The notes beneath the pieces were generated by a model that was not told where the DNA came from, made no database searches, and saw only the letters and a program-made list of their open reading frames with translations. Position numbers and translations under genes: made by a program. Of a stretch of 40,138 nucleotides of DNA, positions 7,547 through 20,114 are shown piece after piece. Source of the DNA: Candidatus Rokuibacteriota bacterium (lineage in GTDB: Bacteria; Methylomirabilota; Methylomirabilia; Rokubacteriales; CSP1-6); the NCBI GenBank assembly GCA_003220495.1, contig QHSP01000069.1:1-40138 (forward strand). Direction: 5' to 3'. The first letter of the stretch is position 1, and each line of letters begins with the position of its first letter.

Positions 7547-8833
7547 TCAGCGCGGGGTGAGCCGCATGAGCCCATCCATGTAGGGTCGAAGCGCCTGCGG
7601 GATGGTGACGGAGCCATCGGCCTCCTGGTAGTTCTCGATCACCGCCATTACCGTCCGCCCGACGGCGAGCCCGGAGCCGTTCAACGTCGCGCAGTACTCC
7701 GGCCGGCCGCCACCGTCCGGGCGGAAGCGGATCTCGGCGCGCCGCCCACCGAACGCGTCATAGTTGGAGCACGACGAGATCTCACGATAGCGGCCCTGCC
7801 CGGGCAGCCACACCTCGATGTCGTAGCCCTTCGCGGCGCTGAATCCGAGATCGCCGATGCAACGTTCGACCACCCGATACGGAATCTGGAGGCGCTGCAG
7901 GACGGCCTCGGCGTTCGCGACCATCGACTCCAGCTCCGCATAGGCCTGGGCCGGGGTCGCGAGCTTCACGAGCTCGACCTTGTCGAACTGGTGTTGGCGA
8001 TAGATGCCCTTCATGTCCTTGCCGTAGGTGCCCGCCTCGCGCCGGTAGCACGGCGTGAACGCGGTGTACCGACGTGGTAGCGAAACCTCCGGCAGCACCT
8101 CGCCGGCGTGCAGCGCCGTCAGCGCGACCTCAGCGGTAGGAATGAGATAGAGCGGCCGGCCCTCGTCAGCCTCCACCGTCTTGAACAGATGCTCCTCGAA
8201 CTTCGGCAGCTGGCCCGTCTTGAGCATGGTCTCGCCGTTCACAAGATGCGGAACCCAGACCTCGGTATAGCCGTGCTCGCGCGTGTGGAGATCCAGCATG
8301 AGCTGCGCGAGCGCGCGCTCGAGCCGCGCCATGCCGCCCCAGAGGACGGCGAAACGCGCTTTGGCGATCCGGGCGGCACGCTCCACGTCGAGCCCCAGCG
8401 CGGCGCCGACCTCCTCGTGAGGCTTCGGCGGAAAGCCGAACGTCCGCGGCTCGCTCCAGCGGCGCACTTCGACGTTGTCGTCTTCGCTCTTGCCCTCGGG
8501 GACCGACGGGTGGGGCAGGTTCGGGAGCTGCAGCGCGAGCGCCTCGAGCCGCTCGTCGACCGACTTGAGCTCGATGTCGAGCGTCTTGATCCGCTCGCCG
8601 ACCTCGCGCATGCGAGCCTGCTCGGCGCCGGCGTCCTCGCCGCGGCGCTTGGCCTGGCCGATCGCCTCGGAGGCTTTGTTGCGGAGGGCTTTGAGGTTTT
8701 CGCTCTCGCGGACGAGCCGGCGGCGGTCGGCGTCGAGCTCGAGCAGCTCGGGGATGAGATCGGCGCCGCCCTTCGTGGCGAGCCCGCGTCGCACCGCATC
8801 GGGCTGCTCACGGATCAGCCGGACGTCAAGCAC
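7547..8833 (-). CDS. serS: Seryl-tRNA synthetase
   Basis: This 428-residue class II synthetase charges tRNA-Ser (and tRNA-Sec) with serine in the cytoplasm. The N-terminus MLDVRLIREQPDAVRRGL leads into the long antiparallel coiled-coil arm that grips the tRNA-Ser variable arm (about residues 30-105). Motif 2 is FTPCYRREAGTYGKDMKGIY and motif 3 is GSGLAVGRTVMAVIENYQ. The length is normal for bacterial SerRS. The start is GTG at 8833, four bases after the gyrA stop, so the two genes are very likely cotranscribed and coupled. Confidence 0.97.
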   Translation of the reverse strand: MLDVRLIREQPDAVRRGLATKGGADLIPELLELDADRRRLVRESENLKALRNKASEAIGQAKRRGEDAGAEQARMREVGERIKTLDIELKSVDERLEALALQLPNLPHPSVPEGKSEDDNVEVRRWSEPRTFGFPPKPHEEVGAALGLDVERAARIAKARFAVLWGGMARLERALAQLMLDLHTREHGYTEVWVPHLVNGETMLKTGQLPKFEEHLFKTVEADEGRPLYLIPTAEVALTALHAGEVLPEVSLPRRYTAFTPCYRREAGTYGKDMKGIYRQHQFDKVELVKLATPAQAYAELESMVANAEAVLQRLQIPYRVVERCIGDLGFSAAKGYDIEVWLPGQGRYREISSCSNYDAFGGRRAEIRFRPDGGGRPEYCATLNGSGLAVGRTVMAVIENYQEADGSVTIPQALRPYMDGLMRLTPR

Positions 8834-8837
8834 GGCG

Positions 8838-11279
8838 TTACTGGGCTTCGACCGGCGCGGTGCTCTCCGAGTCGACGCGCGCGACCGAGCCGACCCGGTC
8901 GTCGGCCTCGAGGTCGATGATGCGCACGCCCCACGTGTTCCGCCCCTGCGACGACACGTCGGCGGCGTGGAAGCGGATCATCTTCCCGTTCGTGGTGACG
9001 ACGAGAATGTCGTCCCCGTCGCGCACCTGGAGCATGGCGACGACGTTGCCGTTACGGCCGCCGGTCTTGATGTCGATGATCCCCTTACCGGCCCGGCCCT
9101 GCAGCCGATACTCTTCGAGCGGCGTGCGCTTGCCGTAGCCGCGCTCGGTGACGGTGAGGATGCTGACTCCTTCTTGCACGACGTCGGCGGCGATGACCTC
9201 GTCACCCTCATCGAGTTCGATGCCCTTCACACCGCCGGCGCCCCGCCCCATCGGCCGCACTTCCTCCTCTGAGAAACGGATGATCATGCCGAGCTTGGTC
9301 GCGATCATGACCTCGCGCTGGCCGTCGGTACGCCGGGCCGTCATCACCCGATCGTCGTCGTCCAGCCCGATCGCCTGGATCCCGCCGGCGCGCGGGTGGG
9401 AGTACGCTTCGAGCTCGGTCTTCTTGACGGTGCCCTGCTTGGTCGCGAACAGCACGTAGCCGCCGGCGGCGAAATCGCGCACCGGCACGCACGTCGCGAC
9501 CACCTCGCCCTCGCCCAGCGAGAGGAGGTTCACCATCGCCTTGCCCTTGGCCTGGCGTCCGCCCTCGGGAATCTCGTGCACCTTCAGCCAGTGGACCTTG
9601 CCCCGGTTGGTGAAGAAGAGGAGATACGAATGCGTCGAGGCGACGAAGAGGTCTTCGACGATGTCCTCTTCCTTCGTCTCCATGCCGGTCACACCCTTGC
9701 CGCCGCGCCGCTGGCTCCGGTAGGCCTCGACGTGAGTGCGCTTGATGTAGCCCGCGCGCGAGATGGTGACGACCATCTCCTCGTCGGCCAGAAGGTCCTC
9801 GATCGTGAGCTCGGTGGTCTCGGTCAAGATCTCGGTGCGCCGGGCGTCGCCGTACTCTTCCTTGATCGCCAGGAGCTCGGTCCGGATGATCGCCATCAGC
9901 TTGGTGTCGGAGGCGAGGATGCCCTTCAGCTCCTCGATGAGCGCGAGCGTCTGCTCGTGCTCCTCGACGACCTTGTGGCGCTCGAGCTGGGTCAGTCTCT
10001 GCAGGCGCATGTCGAGGATCGCGCGCGCCTGGATCTCGGAGAGCTCGAGTTGCCGCATCAACGCCTCGCGGGCGGCGTCGGGGCTCTCGGCCTGCCGGAT
10101 CAAGCGAATCACCAGGTCGAGGTTCTCGACCGCCTTGCGCAGGCCCGCCAGGATGTGGGCCCGTTCCTCGGCCCGGGTCAAGTCGTAGCGCGTCCGCCGG
10201 GTGACGATCTCGCGCCGGAAGCGGACGAACGCGTCGAGCATCTCCTTGAGGTTGACGATCTGCGGCCGGCGATCGACCAGGGCCAGCATGATGATGCCGA
10301 AGGTCGTTTGCATCTGAGTGTGCTTGTACAGCTGGTTCATCACGATCTGCGGGATTTCGCCCCGCCCGAGCTCGAGCACCACCCGGATGCCTTCGCGGTT
10401 CGACTCGTCGCGGATTTCGGAGATGCCGGGGATCTTCTTCTCGGCCGAGAGCTCCGAGATCTTCTCGATGAGGCTCGCCTTGTTCACCTGGTACGGCAAC
10501 TCCGTGATGATGATGGCCTCGCGGCCGCCCCGCATCTTCTCGGCGTGCGCCTTGGCCCGGAGCGTGATCGTCCCGCGGCCCGTCGTGTAGGCCTCGCGGA
10601 TGCCGCTGGCGCCGTAGATGTAGCCGCGCGTCGGGAAATCCGGGCCCTTGACGATCTTCAGCAGCTGCTCGATCGCCGTCTCCGGGCTGTCGATCAAGGT
10701 CACGAGTCCGTCGATGACCTCGGTCAGGTTGTGCGGCGGGACGTTGGTGGCCATGCCGACCGCGATGCCCGCTGAGCCGTTGATGAGGAGATTGGGGATG
10801 CGCGTCGGCAGGACGACCGGCTCCCGCTCGGACTCGTCGAAGTTCGGGACGAAGTCGACGGTGTCCCGGTCGATGTCGGCCAGCATCTCGTGGGCGATCT
10901 TGGCCAGGCGCGCCTCGGTGTAGCGCATCGCCGCCGGCGGATCGCCGTCGACAGACCCATAGTTCCCCTGCCCGTCGACCAGCGGATAGCGCAGCGAGAA
11001 CTCCTGCACCATGCGGACGAGCGCCTCGTAGATCGGCGCGTCGCCGTGGGGATGGTACTTGCCCATGCAGTCGCCGATGACGCGCGCCGCTTTCTTGTAG
11101 GCGCGGTTCCAGTTGAGTCCGAGCCCCTGCATCGTGTAGAGGACGCGGCGGTGGACCGGCTTGAGCCCGTCGCGGATGTCCGGCAGCGCGCGGCCGACGA
11201 TGACCGACATCGCGTAGTCCAGATAGGACTTCCGCATTTCCTCTTCGATCGGGACCGGAATCTGGCGCTCGTTCGGCAT
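8838..11279 (-). CDS. gyrA: DNA gyrase subunit A
   Basis: This 813-residue breakage-reunion subunit of the A2B2 gyrase introduces negative supercoils. The ATG at 11279 ([20 protein letters not shown]) is preferred over a TTG at 11300; GGAG lies upstream. The catalytic Tyr is Tyr120 in [10 protein letters not shown]. The GyrA box QRRGGKG marks the C-terminal wrapping domain and identifies gyrase rather than topoisomerase IV. In the quinolone pocket, [15 protein letters not shown] gives Ala81 and Glu85 where E. coli has Ser83 and Asp87. It lies between gyrB and serS in the leftward origin-proximal cluster. Confidence 0.98.
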   Translation of the reverse strand: MPNERQIPVPIEEEMRKSYLDYAMSVIVGRALPDIRDGLKPVHRRVLYTMQGLGLNWNRAYKKAARVIGDCMGKYHPHGDAPIYEALVRMVQEFSLRYPLVDGQGNYGSVDGDPPAAMRYTEARLAKIAHEMLADIDRDTVDFVPNFDESEREPVVLPTRIPNLLINGSAGIAVGMATNVPPHNLTEVIDGLVTLIDSPETAIEQLLKIVKGPDFPTRGYIYGASGIREAYTTGRGTITLRAKAHAEKMRGGREAIIITELPYQVNKASLIEKISELSAEKKIPGISEIRDESNREGIRVVLELGRGEIPQIVMNQLYKHTQMQTTFGIIMLALVDRRPQIVNLKEMLDAFVRFRREIVTRRTRYDLTRAEERAHILAGLRKAVENLDLVIRLIRQAESPDAAREALMRQLELSEIQARAILDMRLQRLTQLERHKVVEEHEQTLALIEELKGILASDTKLMAIIRTELLAIKEEYGDARRTEILTETTELTIEDLLADEEMVVTISRAGYIKRTHVEAYRSQRRGGKGVTGMETKEEDIVEDLFVASTHSYLLFFTNRGKVHWLKVHEIPEGGRQAKGKAMVNLLSLGEGEVVATCVPVRDFAAGGYVLFATKQGTVKKTELEAYSHPRAGGIQAIGLDDDDRVMTARRTDGQREVMIATKLGMIIRFSEEEVRPMGRGAGGVKGIELDEGDEVIAADVVQEGVSILTVTERGYGKRTPLEEYRLQGRAGKGIIDIKTGGRNGNVVAMLQVRDGDDILVVTTNGKMIRFHAADVSSQGRNTWGVRIIDLEADDRVGSVARVDSESTAPVEAQ

Positions 11280-11327
11280 CGCGGTACTCCGTGACGGCAA
11301 ACGCCGGCGGCTGAGCCACCGGCGGGG

Positions 11328-14764
<3,437 letters not shown>

Positions 14765-14801
14765 TGCGGTAAGCCTCTGTTTTAAAAGGATAAAACAACG
14801 T

Positions 14802-15896
14802 CTAAATCCGCATTGGCATTATAACACAGCAGTAACCTTCGCCCTCGACGCTTTTAATGACACCGGGACTCTGCGCATCCTTAATTTCGAGCACCACCTG
14901 GTCCTTCTCCAGGGCCGCCATCGCCTCGAGCAGATAGCGCGAGTTGAAGCCGATCACCATCTCTTCGCCGGCGTACTCGACATCGAGAATTTCCTCGGCC
15001 TCACCGAGCTCCTGGCTTGACGCGCTGACCTTCAGCGAGGCCGGGCTGAGCGCCAGCTTCACCGGCTTGTTGCGCTCCTCGGCCATCACCGCGACGCGAC
15101 GGAGCGCCGAGGACAGCCCTCCGCGAGCCGTCGTGAGCCGCGCCGGATGGGTCTTCGGGATCACCGCGTCGTAGTTCGGGAACTGACCTTCGATGAGTCG
15201 AGCCGTCATCACGAAGTTCGGCATCTGCAGAACGAACTGATTCTCCGTGATCGCGATCTGAACCTCTTCACCCGCGCCGATGACACGCATGATCTCGGTG
15301 ACCGCTTTGCGTGGAACGATGCCCGTCGCGCTCGCGACGCCCTGCCCGAGGCTCCGCGCGGAGAGCGCGAGCCGATGACCGTCCGTCGCGACCATGCGCA
15401 CGTCTTTCCCCTGAAACACGAACAAGACACCGTTGAGTGCATAGCGCGTCTCGTCGTGCGACACCGCGAAGCTCGTCTGGGTGAGCATCTCGCGCAGCAT
15501 CTTGGCCTCGATGCTCACCCACGACTGCGGCGACGCGGGCACCACGGGCGGAAAGTCGTCGGGCGCCAGACCGACCATCCGATAGGTCGCGCCGCCACAC
15601 CGCAGGCTCACCGTCACGTTCTCGGAGACCTTCAGCGCGACCGCGGCGGCCGGCAGTTCCTTCACGATCTCGGCGAGCTTTCGCGCCGACAGCGTGATCG
15701 CGCCCTTCGCGCCGACCTTCGCCGGGACCGAGACCCGCGCGCCAACCTCGAGGTCGGTCGCGGTCAGGCGCACACTGTCGCCCGCCGCCTCGAGCAGGAC
15801 GTTCGCGAGAATCGGCAACGTTTGGCGCGGTTCGACGATGTTCTGAACCATCTGGAGGCCTTTGAGAAACGCGTCGCGATCAATCACTACTTCCAT
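14802..15896 (-). CDS. dnaN: DNA polymerase III beta (sliding clamp)
   Basis: This 364-residue clamp tethers polymerase III to DNA as a dimeric ring. The ATG at 15896 (MEVVIDRDAFLKGLQMVQ) is chosen because CTGGAGAACCTC precedes it and the family begins here; the upstream extension to 16118 is not protein-like. Three similar clamp domains are present, ending with the conserved YCCVIMPMRI. The conserved EGQFPNYDAVIP and the late NSRYLLEAMAAL segments are clear. It lies 166 bases downstream of dnaA and is probably transcribed from its own or the dnaA promoter. Confidence 0.97.
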   Translation of the reverse strand: MEVVIDRDAFLKGLQMVQNIVEPRQTLPILANVLLEAAGDSVRLTATDLEVGARVSVPAKVGAKGAITLSARKLAEIVKELPAAAVALKVSENVTVSLRCGGATYRMVGLAPDDFPPVVPASPQSWVSIEAKMLREMLTQTSFAVSHDETRYALNGVLFVFQGKDVRMVATDGHRLALSARSLGQGVASATGIVPRKAVTEIMRVIGAGEEVQIAITENQFVLQMPNFVMTARLIEGQFPNYDAVIPKTHPARLTTARGGLSSALRRVAVMAEERNKPVKLALSPASLKVSASSQELGEAEEILDVEYAGEEMVIGFNSRYLLEAMAALEKDQVVLEIKDAQSPGVIKSVEGEGYCCVIMPMRI

Positions 15897-16062
15897 GAGG
15901 TTCTCCAGTGTTGTCTTGAAGTAGAAAGAAAGAACTTCGTAGCCGTAGTCATCGTCGAGCGGTGTGGATCGGGAGGATCCGTGAGAACTGGCGATGGCGC
16001 CGCGAGTTCGGCGGCGCGCGAGACGGGGATAAGCGTGTGGAGATCGCCGGGTGCCTGGTGGA

Positions 16063-17382
16063 TCACAGGTTGACGCTCTGGATAAGCCCGTCGATGGTCT
16101 TGCGGAGCTTGGGATCATCCTGCAAGAGCGTCTGGATCTTGTCCACCGCGTGCAACACCGTCGTGTGATCCTTGCCGCCGAAGGCGCGGCCGATCTCGGA
16201 GAGAGACGAGTGCGTCATCTGGCGGGACAGGTACATCGCGACCTGACGCGGGAAGGCAATCGCCTTGGTCCGGTTCTTGGCCTTGAGATCCGACATCTTG
16301 AGGCTGAAGAAGTCGCACACCCGCCGCTGGATCTGGTCGATCGTGATGATCTTCTCGTCTTCGCCCCAGAGTTCGCCGAGGACTTCCTGGGCCAGGTCGA
16401 CGGTCATCTCGCGGGCGGTCAGCGCGCAGAAGGCGATCATGCGCGTGAGCGAGCCCTCGAGCTCCCGGATGTTCGACTTGATCCGGCTCGCGATCAGATA
16501 GGCGACGTCGTCGCCGAGCTGGACGCGCTCGAGCGCGGCCTTCTTCTTGATGATGGCCACGCGCGTCTCGAAGTCCGGCGGCTGGATGTCGGCGATCAAC
16601 CCCCACTCGAAGCGCGAGCGCAGACGCTCTTCGATCTCGGGAATGTCCTTCGGCGACGAGTCGCTCGAGACGATGATCTGCTTTCGCGACTCGTAGAGAT
16701 CGTTGAACGTGTGGAAGAACTCCTCCTGAGTCCGCTCCTTGCCCGAGATGAACTGGATGTCGTCGATCAGGAGCAGGTCGATCGTGCGGTAGCGCGCCCG
16801 GAACTCGGCGTTCCGATCGTAGCGGATCGCGTTGATCAGCTCGTTGGTGAACCGCTCCGACGAGAGATACGCCACAGACATACCAGGGAAGAGCCGTACG
16901 CACTGGTGACCGACCGCGTGCAAGAGATGCGTCTTCCCGAGGCCCACGCCGCCGTAGATGAAGAGCGGATTGTACGCGCGCGACGGCAACTCGGCGACGG
17001 CCTGGCATGCCGCCTGCGCGAACTGATTGGACGAGCCCACGACGAACGCGTCGAACGTGTAGCGGGGGTTGAGCCCCTCGACGGTGCCGCCGCCCGGCGC
17101 GCGCTCCAATCGCGGCGGCGCCGCCGGCTCGGCGGGAACCGCATCATCCACGATCAGCGTGATGCGCGGATGGCCGCCGAGCACCCCGCGCGCGGCCTGA
17201 TGGATCGCGTCGAGATAGTTCTGCGCCAGCCAGTCGCGTGAAAACTTGTTCGGCGCGCCGATTCGGAGGTGATCCCCTTCGACCGCGAGGAGGCGACAGG
17301 GGCGGATCCAGTTGTCGAGGACCGGCGTGGGGAGCGTCCGAGCCAGGGATTCGATGAGTCGAGCCCAAAGTTCATCCAACAC
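16063..17382 (-). CDS. dnaA: Chromosomal replication initiator DnaA
   Basis: This is a 439-residue initiator protein. The GTG at 17382 (VLDELWARLIESL) is favoured because GAGGG lies 8 bases upstream; an upstream GTG at 17397 would add five residues but has no ribosome-binding site. Domain I spans about 1-80. The AAA+ domain begins RYTFDAFVVGSSNQFA, with Walker A GGVGLGKTHL and Walker B DLLLIDDIQF. The domain IV signature that recognises DnaA boxes is FGGKDHTTVLHAV. An inverted pair of DnaA boxes lies about 30 bases upstream, consistent with autoregulation and/or origin function. Confidence 0.98.
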   Translation of the reverse strand: MLDELWARLIESLARTLPTPVLDNWIRPCRLLAVEGDHLRIGAPNKFSRDWLAQNYLDAIHQAARGVLGGHPRITLIVDDAVPAEPAAPPRLERAPGGGTVEGLNPRYTFDAFVVGSSNQFAQAACQAVAELPSRAYNPLFIYGGVGLGKTHLLHAVGHQCVRLFPGMSVAYLSSERFTNELINAIRYDRNAEFRARYRTIDLLLIDDIQFISGKERTQEEFFHTFNDLYESRKQIIVSSDSSPKDIPEIEERLRSRFEWGLIADIQPPDFETRVAIIKKKAALERVQLGDDVAYLIASRIKSNIRELEGSLTRMIAFCALTAREMTVDLAQEVLGELWGEDEKIITIDQIQRRVCDFFSLKMSDLKAKNRTKAIAFPRQVAMYLSRQMTHSSLSEIGRAFGGKDHTTVLHAVDKIQTLLQDDPKLRKTIDGLIQSVNL

Positions 17383-17409
17383 GGGAGTCGCCCTCACTTA
17401 CACACAGAG

Positions 17410-17429
17410 TTATCCACAGATGTGGATAG
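17410..17429. promoter_or_regulatory. dnaA: Inverted pair of DnaA boxes
   Basis: TTATCCACA on the plus strand and CTATCCACA on the minus strand face each other across a 2-base spacer. The first is the exact E. coli consensus and the second differs at one base. The position just upstream of dnaA fits autoregulation of dnaA and initiation of replication. Confidence 0.8.
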
Positions 17430-17577
17430 CTCGGGGCATCTTGTACGACCAGAGTATTGCGCCGCCAGGCGCGCACATCGGGACAAAATTCCTCGCGCCG
17501 ATCCGTCGCACGATGGATGGCGGACTCTAGCATGACGGTGAATCGCGTCGCAAGGGTCTTCGCAAGTCGACAGCGAG

Positions 17578-17606
17578 TTGACTCGTCTCGGAGCGCTGTC
17601 TACACT
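17578..17606 (+). promoter_or_regulatory. Sigma-70 promoter for rpmH-rnpA
   Basis: TTGACT (17578-17583) and TACACT (17601-17606) are separated by exactly 17 bases, so each hexamer is one or two mismatches from consensus. Transcription would start near 17613, leaving a leader of about 30 bases that contains the GGGGGGAA ribosome-binding site of rpmH (17626-17633). Confidence 0.75.
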
Positions 17607-17641
17607 TGGTCGATTCGACGATCTCGGGGGGAATACGGTTC

Positions 17642-17776
17642 ATGAAGCGGACGTTTCAACCGAACGTGCGGCGACGGAAGAAAACTCACGGCTTCCGTGA
17701 GCGGATGAAGACCAAGGGCGGGCGGAAAGTTCTCAAGCGTCGGCGCGCGAAGGGGCGGAAACGGCTAACCGTCTGA
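17642..17776 (+). CDS. rpmH: 50S ribosomal protein L34
   Basis: This 44-residue ribosomal protein was found by translating the region directly. It starts [20 protein letters not shown], the universal L34 opening, and ends GRKRLTV. It is a basic protein of the large subunit. The ATG is preceded by GGGGGGAA at 8 bases. The TGA stop overlaps a CTG that is the likely start of rnpA, so the two are probably coupled. Order and position beside dnaA are the ancestral bacterial arrangement. Confidence 0.97.
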   Translation: MKRTFQPNVRRRKKTHGFRERMKTKGGRKVLKRRRAKGRKRLTV

Positions 17777-18120
17777 CCGGCCGGTTTCCTCGACGCGAAC
17801 GGTTGACCACCAGCGCTGAATTTCAAGCGCTCTTCCAGCGGGGCAAGCGAATTGATCGGCCGTCCATGATCGTACTCTGGCGTGCGACGGCCGAGCCGCG
17901 CCGCGCCGGGTTTGCGGTGAGCCGGCAGGTGCGGGGCGCCGTGCAGCGAAACCGCGCTCGCCGCCGCCTTCGCGAGGCCTACCGCGCGATGCGGGACGCC
18001 GCGCCTACGCACACGGCGCTCGTGATCATCGGTCGCCCTGCGGCGCTCCGGCAGCCCTTCACGGCGCTGGTAGATGAGCTCCACGACGCGCTGACCACGA
18101 TTCCAGGTCCGCGAGCGTGA
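17773..18120 (+). CDS. rnpA: Ribonuclease P protein component
   Basis: This protein subunit of RNase P helps remove tRNA 5' leaders. From the CTG at 17773 it reads (M)[20 protein letters not shown], matching the usual N-terminal region (RFPRxxRLxxxxEFxxVF), then [20 protein letters not shown], which contains the RNR signature. The first ATG/GTG/TTG in frame is a TTG at 17803, which would delete the conserved RFPRRER segment and has no ribosome-binding site. A CTG start overlapping the rpmH stop (CTGA) is therefore inferred, giving 115 residues. It overlaps yidD by four bases (GTGA). Confidence 0.9.
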   Translation: MTGRFPRRERLTTSAEFQALFQRGKRIDRPSMIVLWRATAEPRRAGFAVSRQVRGAVQRNRARRRLREAYRAMRDAAPTHTALVIIGRPAALRQPFTALVDELHDALTTIPGPRA

Positions 18121-18353
18121 CCAGCGCCGCCCGGAGCGCTCTGGGAATTCTGCGAGCCTACCAGCAGCTCGTCTCGCCGCTCCTGCCGAGCGCCTGCCGC
18201 TTCGCCCCGACGTGCTCGGAGTACGCAACGCTGGCGATCGCCGAGCATGGCCTCGTGCGCGGCGTGGGGCTCGCGGCCTGGCGTCTTGCGCGTTGTCATC
18301 CATTCCATCCCGGTGGATACGACCCACCGCCGGCTCGAGCCCCGCAGGCCTGA
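18117..18353 (+). CDS. yidD: Membrane protein insertion efficiency factor YidD
   Basis: This 78-residue protein carries the family hallmark: [26 protein letters not shown], then [16 protein letters not shown], with three conserved Cys. YidD is a small inner-membrane-associated protein that aids YidC-dependent insertion of membrane proteins. The start is GTG at 18117, overlapping the rnpA stop. It ends two bases before the yidC ATG, in the classical rpmH-rnpA-yidD-yidC order. Confidence 0.95.
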   Translation: MTSAARSALGILRAYQQLVSPLLPSACRFAPTCSEYATLAIAEHGLVRGVGLAAWRLARCHPFHPGGYDPPPARAPQA

Positions 18354-18355
18354 CG

Positions 18356-20050
18356 ATGGAAAAGCGCGCGATCCTCGCAGCGGTTCTGATGGCGGCGGTG
18401 TTCATCGTCTACCAGATGTTCTTCTTCCCGGAGTCTCCGTCTCCCCAGAAGCCGCCCGCGCAGACGGCGAGCCAGCCGGCTCCTGCGCCGACCCAGGCGC
18501 CGTCCACGCCTCCGACGACTGCTGCGACCGCTCCTGCTCGCGCGCCCCAAGCCCAGCGACCGCTGCAACGCCTGGCGACTGTCGAGTCGCCGCTCTATCG
18601 CGATGTGGTCAGCAGCGAAGGCGGAAAGCTCCAGGAGCTAGTGCTCCGCTATCGCGGCGAGAAGCCGATGGTCATCCTTGGCGACCTCGGGCCCGCCGGC
18701 CTGCAGCTGTCGCCCGACGGCAACGGCCCCGGCGAAGTCGTCTCGATGAGCTTTGACAAGGACGCGCTGGTTCTGACGGACAAGCCCGCCGAGCTCGCGC
18801 TGACGGGAGAAGCCGACGGCCTCAAGATCCGCCTGATGCTCAGATTCCAGCCCGACGGATACGCGATCGATGCGCACGTGCGGGTCGCGAATCCGGGCGT
18901 CACGCCACGCACTGTGGCCGTCGGCCTCCCATGGCTCACGCGTCAAACGTGGCGCGGGGCCCCAGAGAAGTTCCAGGGCCAGCATCCGACCGAGATCGTC
19001 TACTCCACGCGCGGATCGGTCAATAGAATCGATGATTTGGGCGCGGCACACAGCGTAGTCACAGACGGCGACTGGGTCGCCCTGGACAGCGTTTGGTACC
19101 TCGCAGCTCTCGTTCCGAAGGGGCCGGGGTTCAAGGTTGTTGCCTCGACCGACGGCAAAGTTCCCGACGCAAAGGCCGGTGACACCACACCCGCCGGCCG
19201 CGCAACGATCGCTGTGAGAGCGACACCCACGATCGAGCCAGGCCAGGCGTGGGAGGGCAACGTAGTCCTGTACGCCGGACCGAAGGAGTACGACCGCCTG
19301 AAGGCGCTCGGCCTGCAGGAGACGATCAACTTCGGCGGGTTCCCCCTGCCCCGCAAGTGGGGCGGGCTGCCGATGGAATGGCTCGGCGTGCCGATCCTGT
19401 TGCTACTGAACTGGACCTACAAGCACGTCGGCAACTACGGCGTCGCGATCATCCTGCTCACGGTCGTGTCGAAGGTCCTGTTCTATCCCCTGACCGTGAA
19501 GAGCATGCGCTCCATGAAGGCGATGCAGGCGCTCCAGCCCCAGGTAAACGCGCTCCGAAGCAAGTATCAAAAAGATCCGCAGTCGCTGCAGCGCGAGACG
19601 CTCGCGCTCTACAAGAAGCACCGCGTGAATCCGATGGGCGGTTGTCTGCCGATGGTCGCGCAGGTCCCGATCTTCTACGCCTTGTATCTGGCATTGTCGG
19701 TATCGGTCGAGCTCCAGGGCTCGCCGTTCCTCTGCTTCGGCCGCCTGATCGGGTTCGACTTCTGGATCTGCGATCTCGCCGTACACGACCCCACGTACGT
19801 GCTGCCGGTCCTCATGGGCATCACGATGTTCGTGCAGCAGAAGATGACGCCGACGATGGGCGATCCTCGGCAAGCGAAGATGATGCTCTTCATGCCGTTC
19901 GTCTTCACCTTCATGTTCCTCAACCTTCCCTCGGGCCTCGTGCTCTACTGGACCGTGTCCAACGTGCTCCAGATCTTGCAGCAGAAGCTCATGGATCGAC
20001 CCGCGCGCACGCGCGCAACGCGCGAGGCCAAAGACGCCGGCCGGGCCTGA
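18356..20050 (+). CDS. yidC: Membrane protein insertase YidC
   Basis: This 564-residue protein is of the long Gram-negative type. The ATG at 18356 (MEKRAILAAVLMAAVFIVYQ) begins with the first membrane helix. A Pro/Thr/Ala-rich linker (about 30-75) follows, then the large periplasmic beta domain (about 75-330). The conserved five-helix core contains NYGVAIILLTVVSKVLFYPL, KYQKDPQSLQRETLALYKKH and NPMGGCLPMVAQVPIFYALY. It inserts proteins alone or with SecYEG; F0 subunits are known clients of the family. Its presence implies a double-membrane cell. Confidence 0.97.
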   Translation: MEKRAILAAVLMAAVFIVYQMFFFPESPSPQKPPAQTASQPAPAPTQAPSTPPTTAATAPARAPQAQRPLQRLATVESPLYRDVVSSEGGKLQELVLRYRGEKPMVILGDLGPAGLQLSPDGNGPGEVVSMSFDKDALVLTDKPAELALTGEADGLKIRLMLRFQPDGYAIDAHVRVANPGVTPRTVAVGLPWLTRQTWRGAPEKFQGQHPTEIVYSTRGSVNRIDDLGAAHSVVTDGDWVALDSVWYLAALVPKGPGFKVVASTDGKVPDAKAGDTTPAGRATIAVRATPTIEPGQAWEGNVVLYAGPKEYDRLKALGLQETINFGGFPLPRKWGGLPMEWLGVPILLLLNWTYKHVGNYGVAIILLTVVSKVLFYPLTVKSMRSMKAMQALQPQVNALRSKYQKDPQSLQRETLALYKKHRVNPMGGCLPMVAQVPIFYALYLALSVSVELQGSPFLCFGRLIGFDFWICDLAVHDPTYVLPVLMGITMFVQQKMTPTMGDPRQAKMMLFMPFVFTFMFLNLPSGLVLYWTVSNVLQILQQKLMDRPARTRATREAKDAGRA

Positions 20051-20114
20051 GTCCCCGCGCGCCGACGACACGATCGTCGCCGTCGCGACGGCGTTCGGCG
20101 AGAGCGCCATCGGG

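Larger units (their letters stand above)
17383..17641. other. Probable oriC / dnaA-rpmH control region
   Basis: This 259-base gap separates leftward dnaA-dnaN-recF-gyrB-gyrA-serS from rightward rpmH through atpC. It is the exact point where gene polarity flips, as expected at a bacterial origin. It contains TTATCCACA (17410-17418), a perfect DnaA box, and TGTGGATAG (17421-17429), a near-perfect box in the opposite orientation, two bases apart. Only two convincing boxes are visible, so part of the origin may lie in the dnaA-dnaN gap (15897-16062), where weaker matches such as TGTGGATCG occur. Confidence 0.7.

Noticed and set aside
15147-17241. Long plus-strand frames opposite dnaN and dnaA
   Set aside because: They are antisense shadows of well-identified genes.
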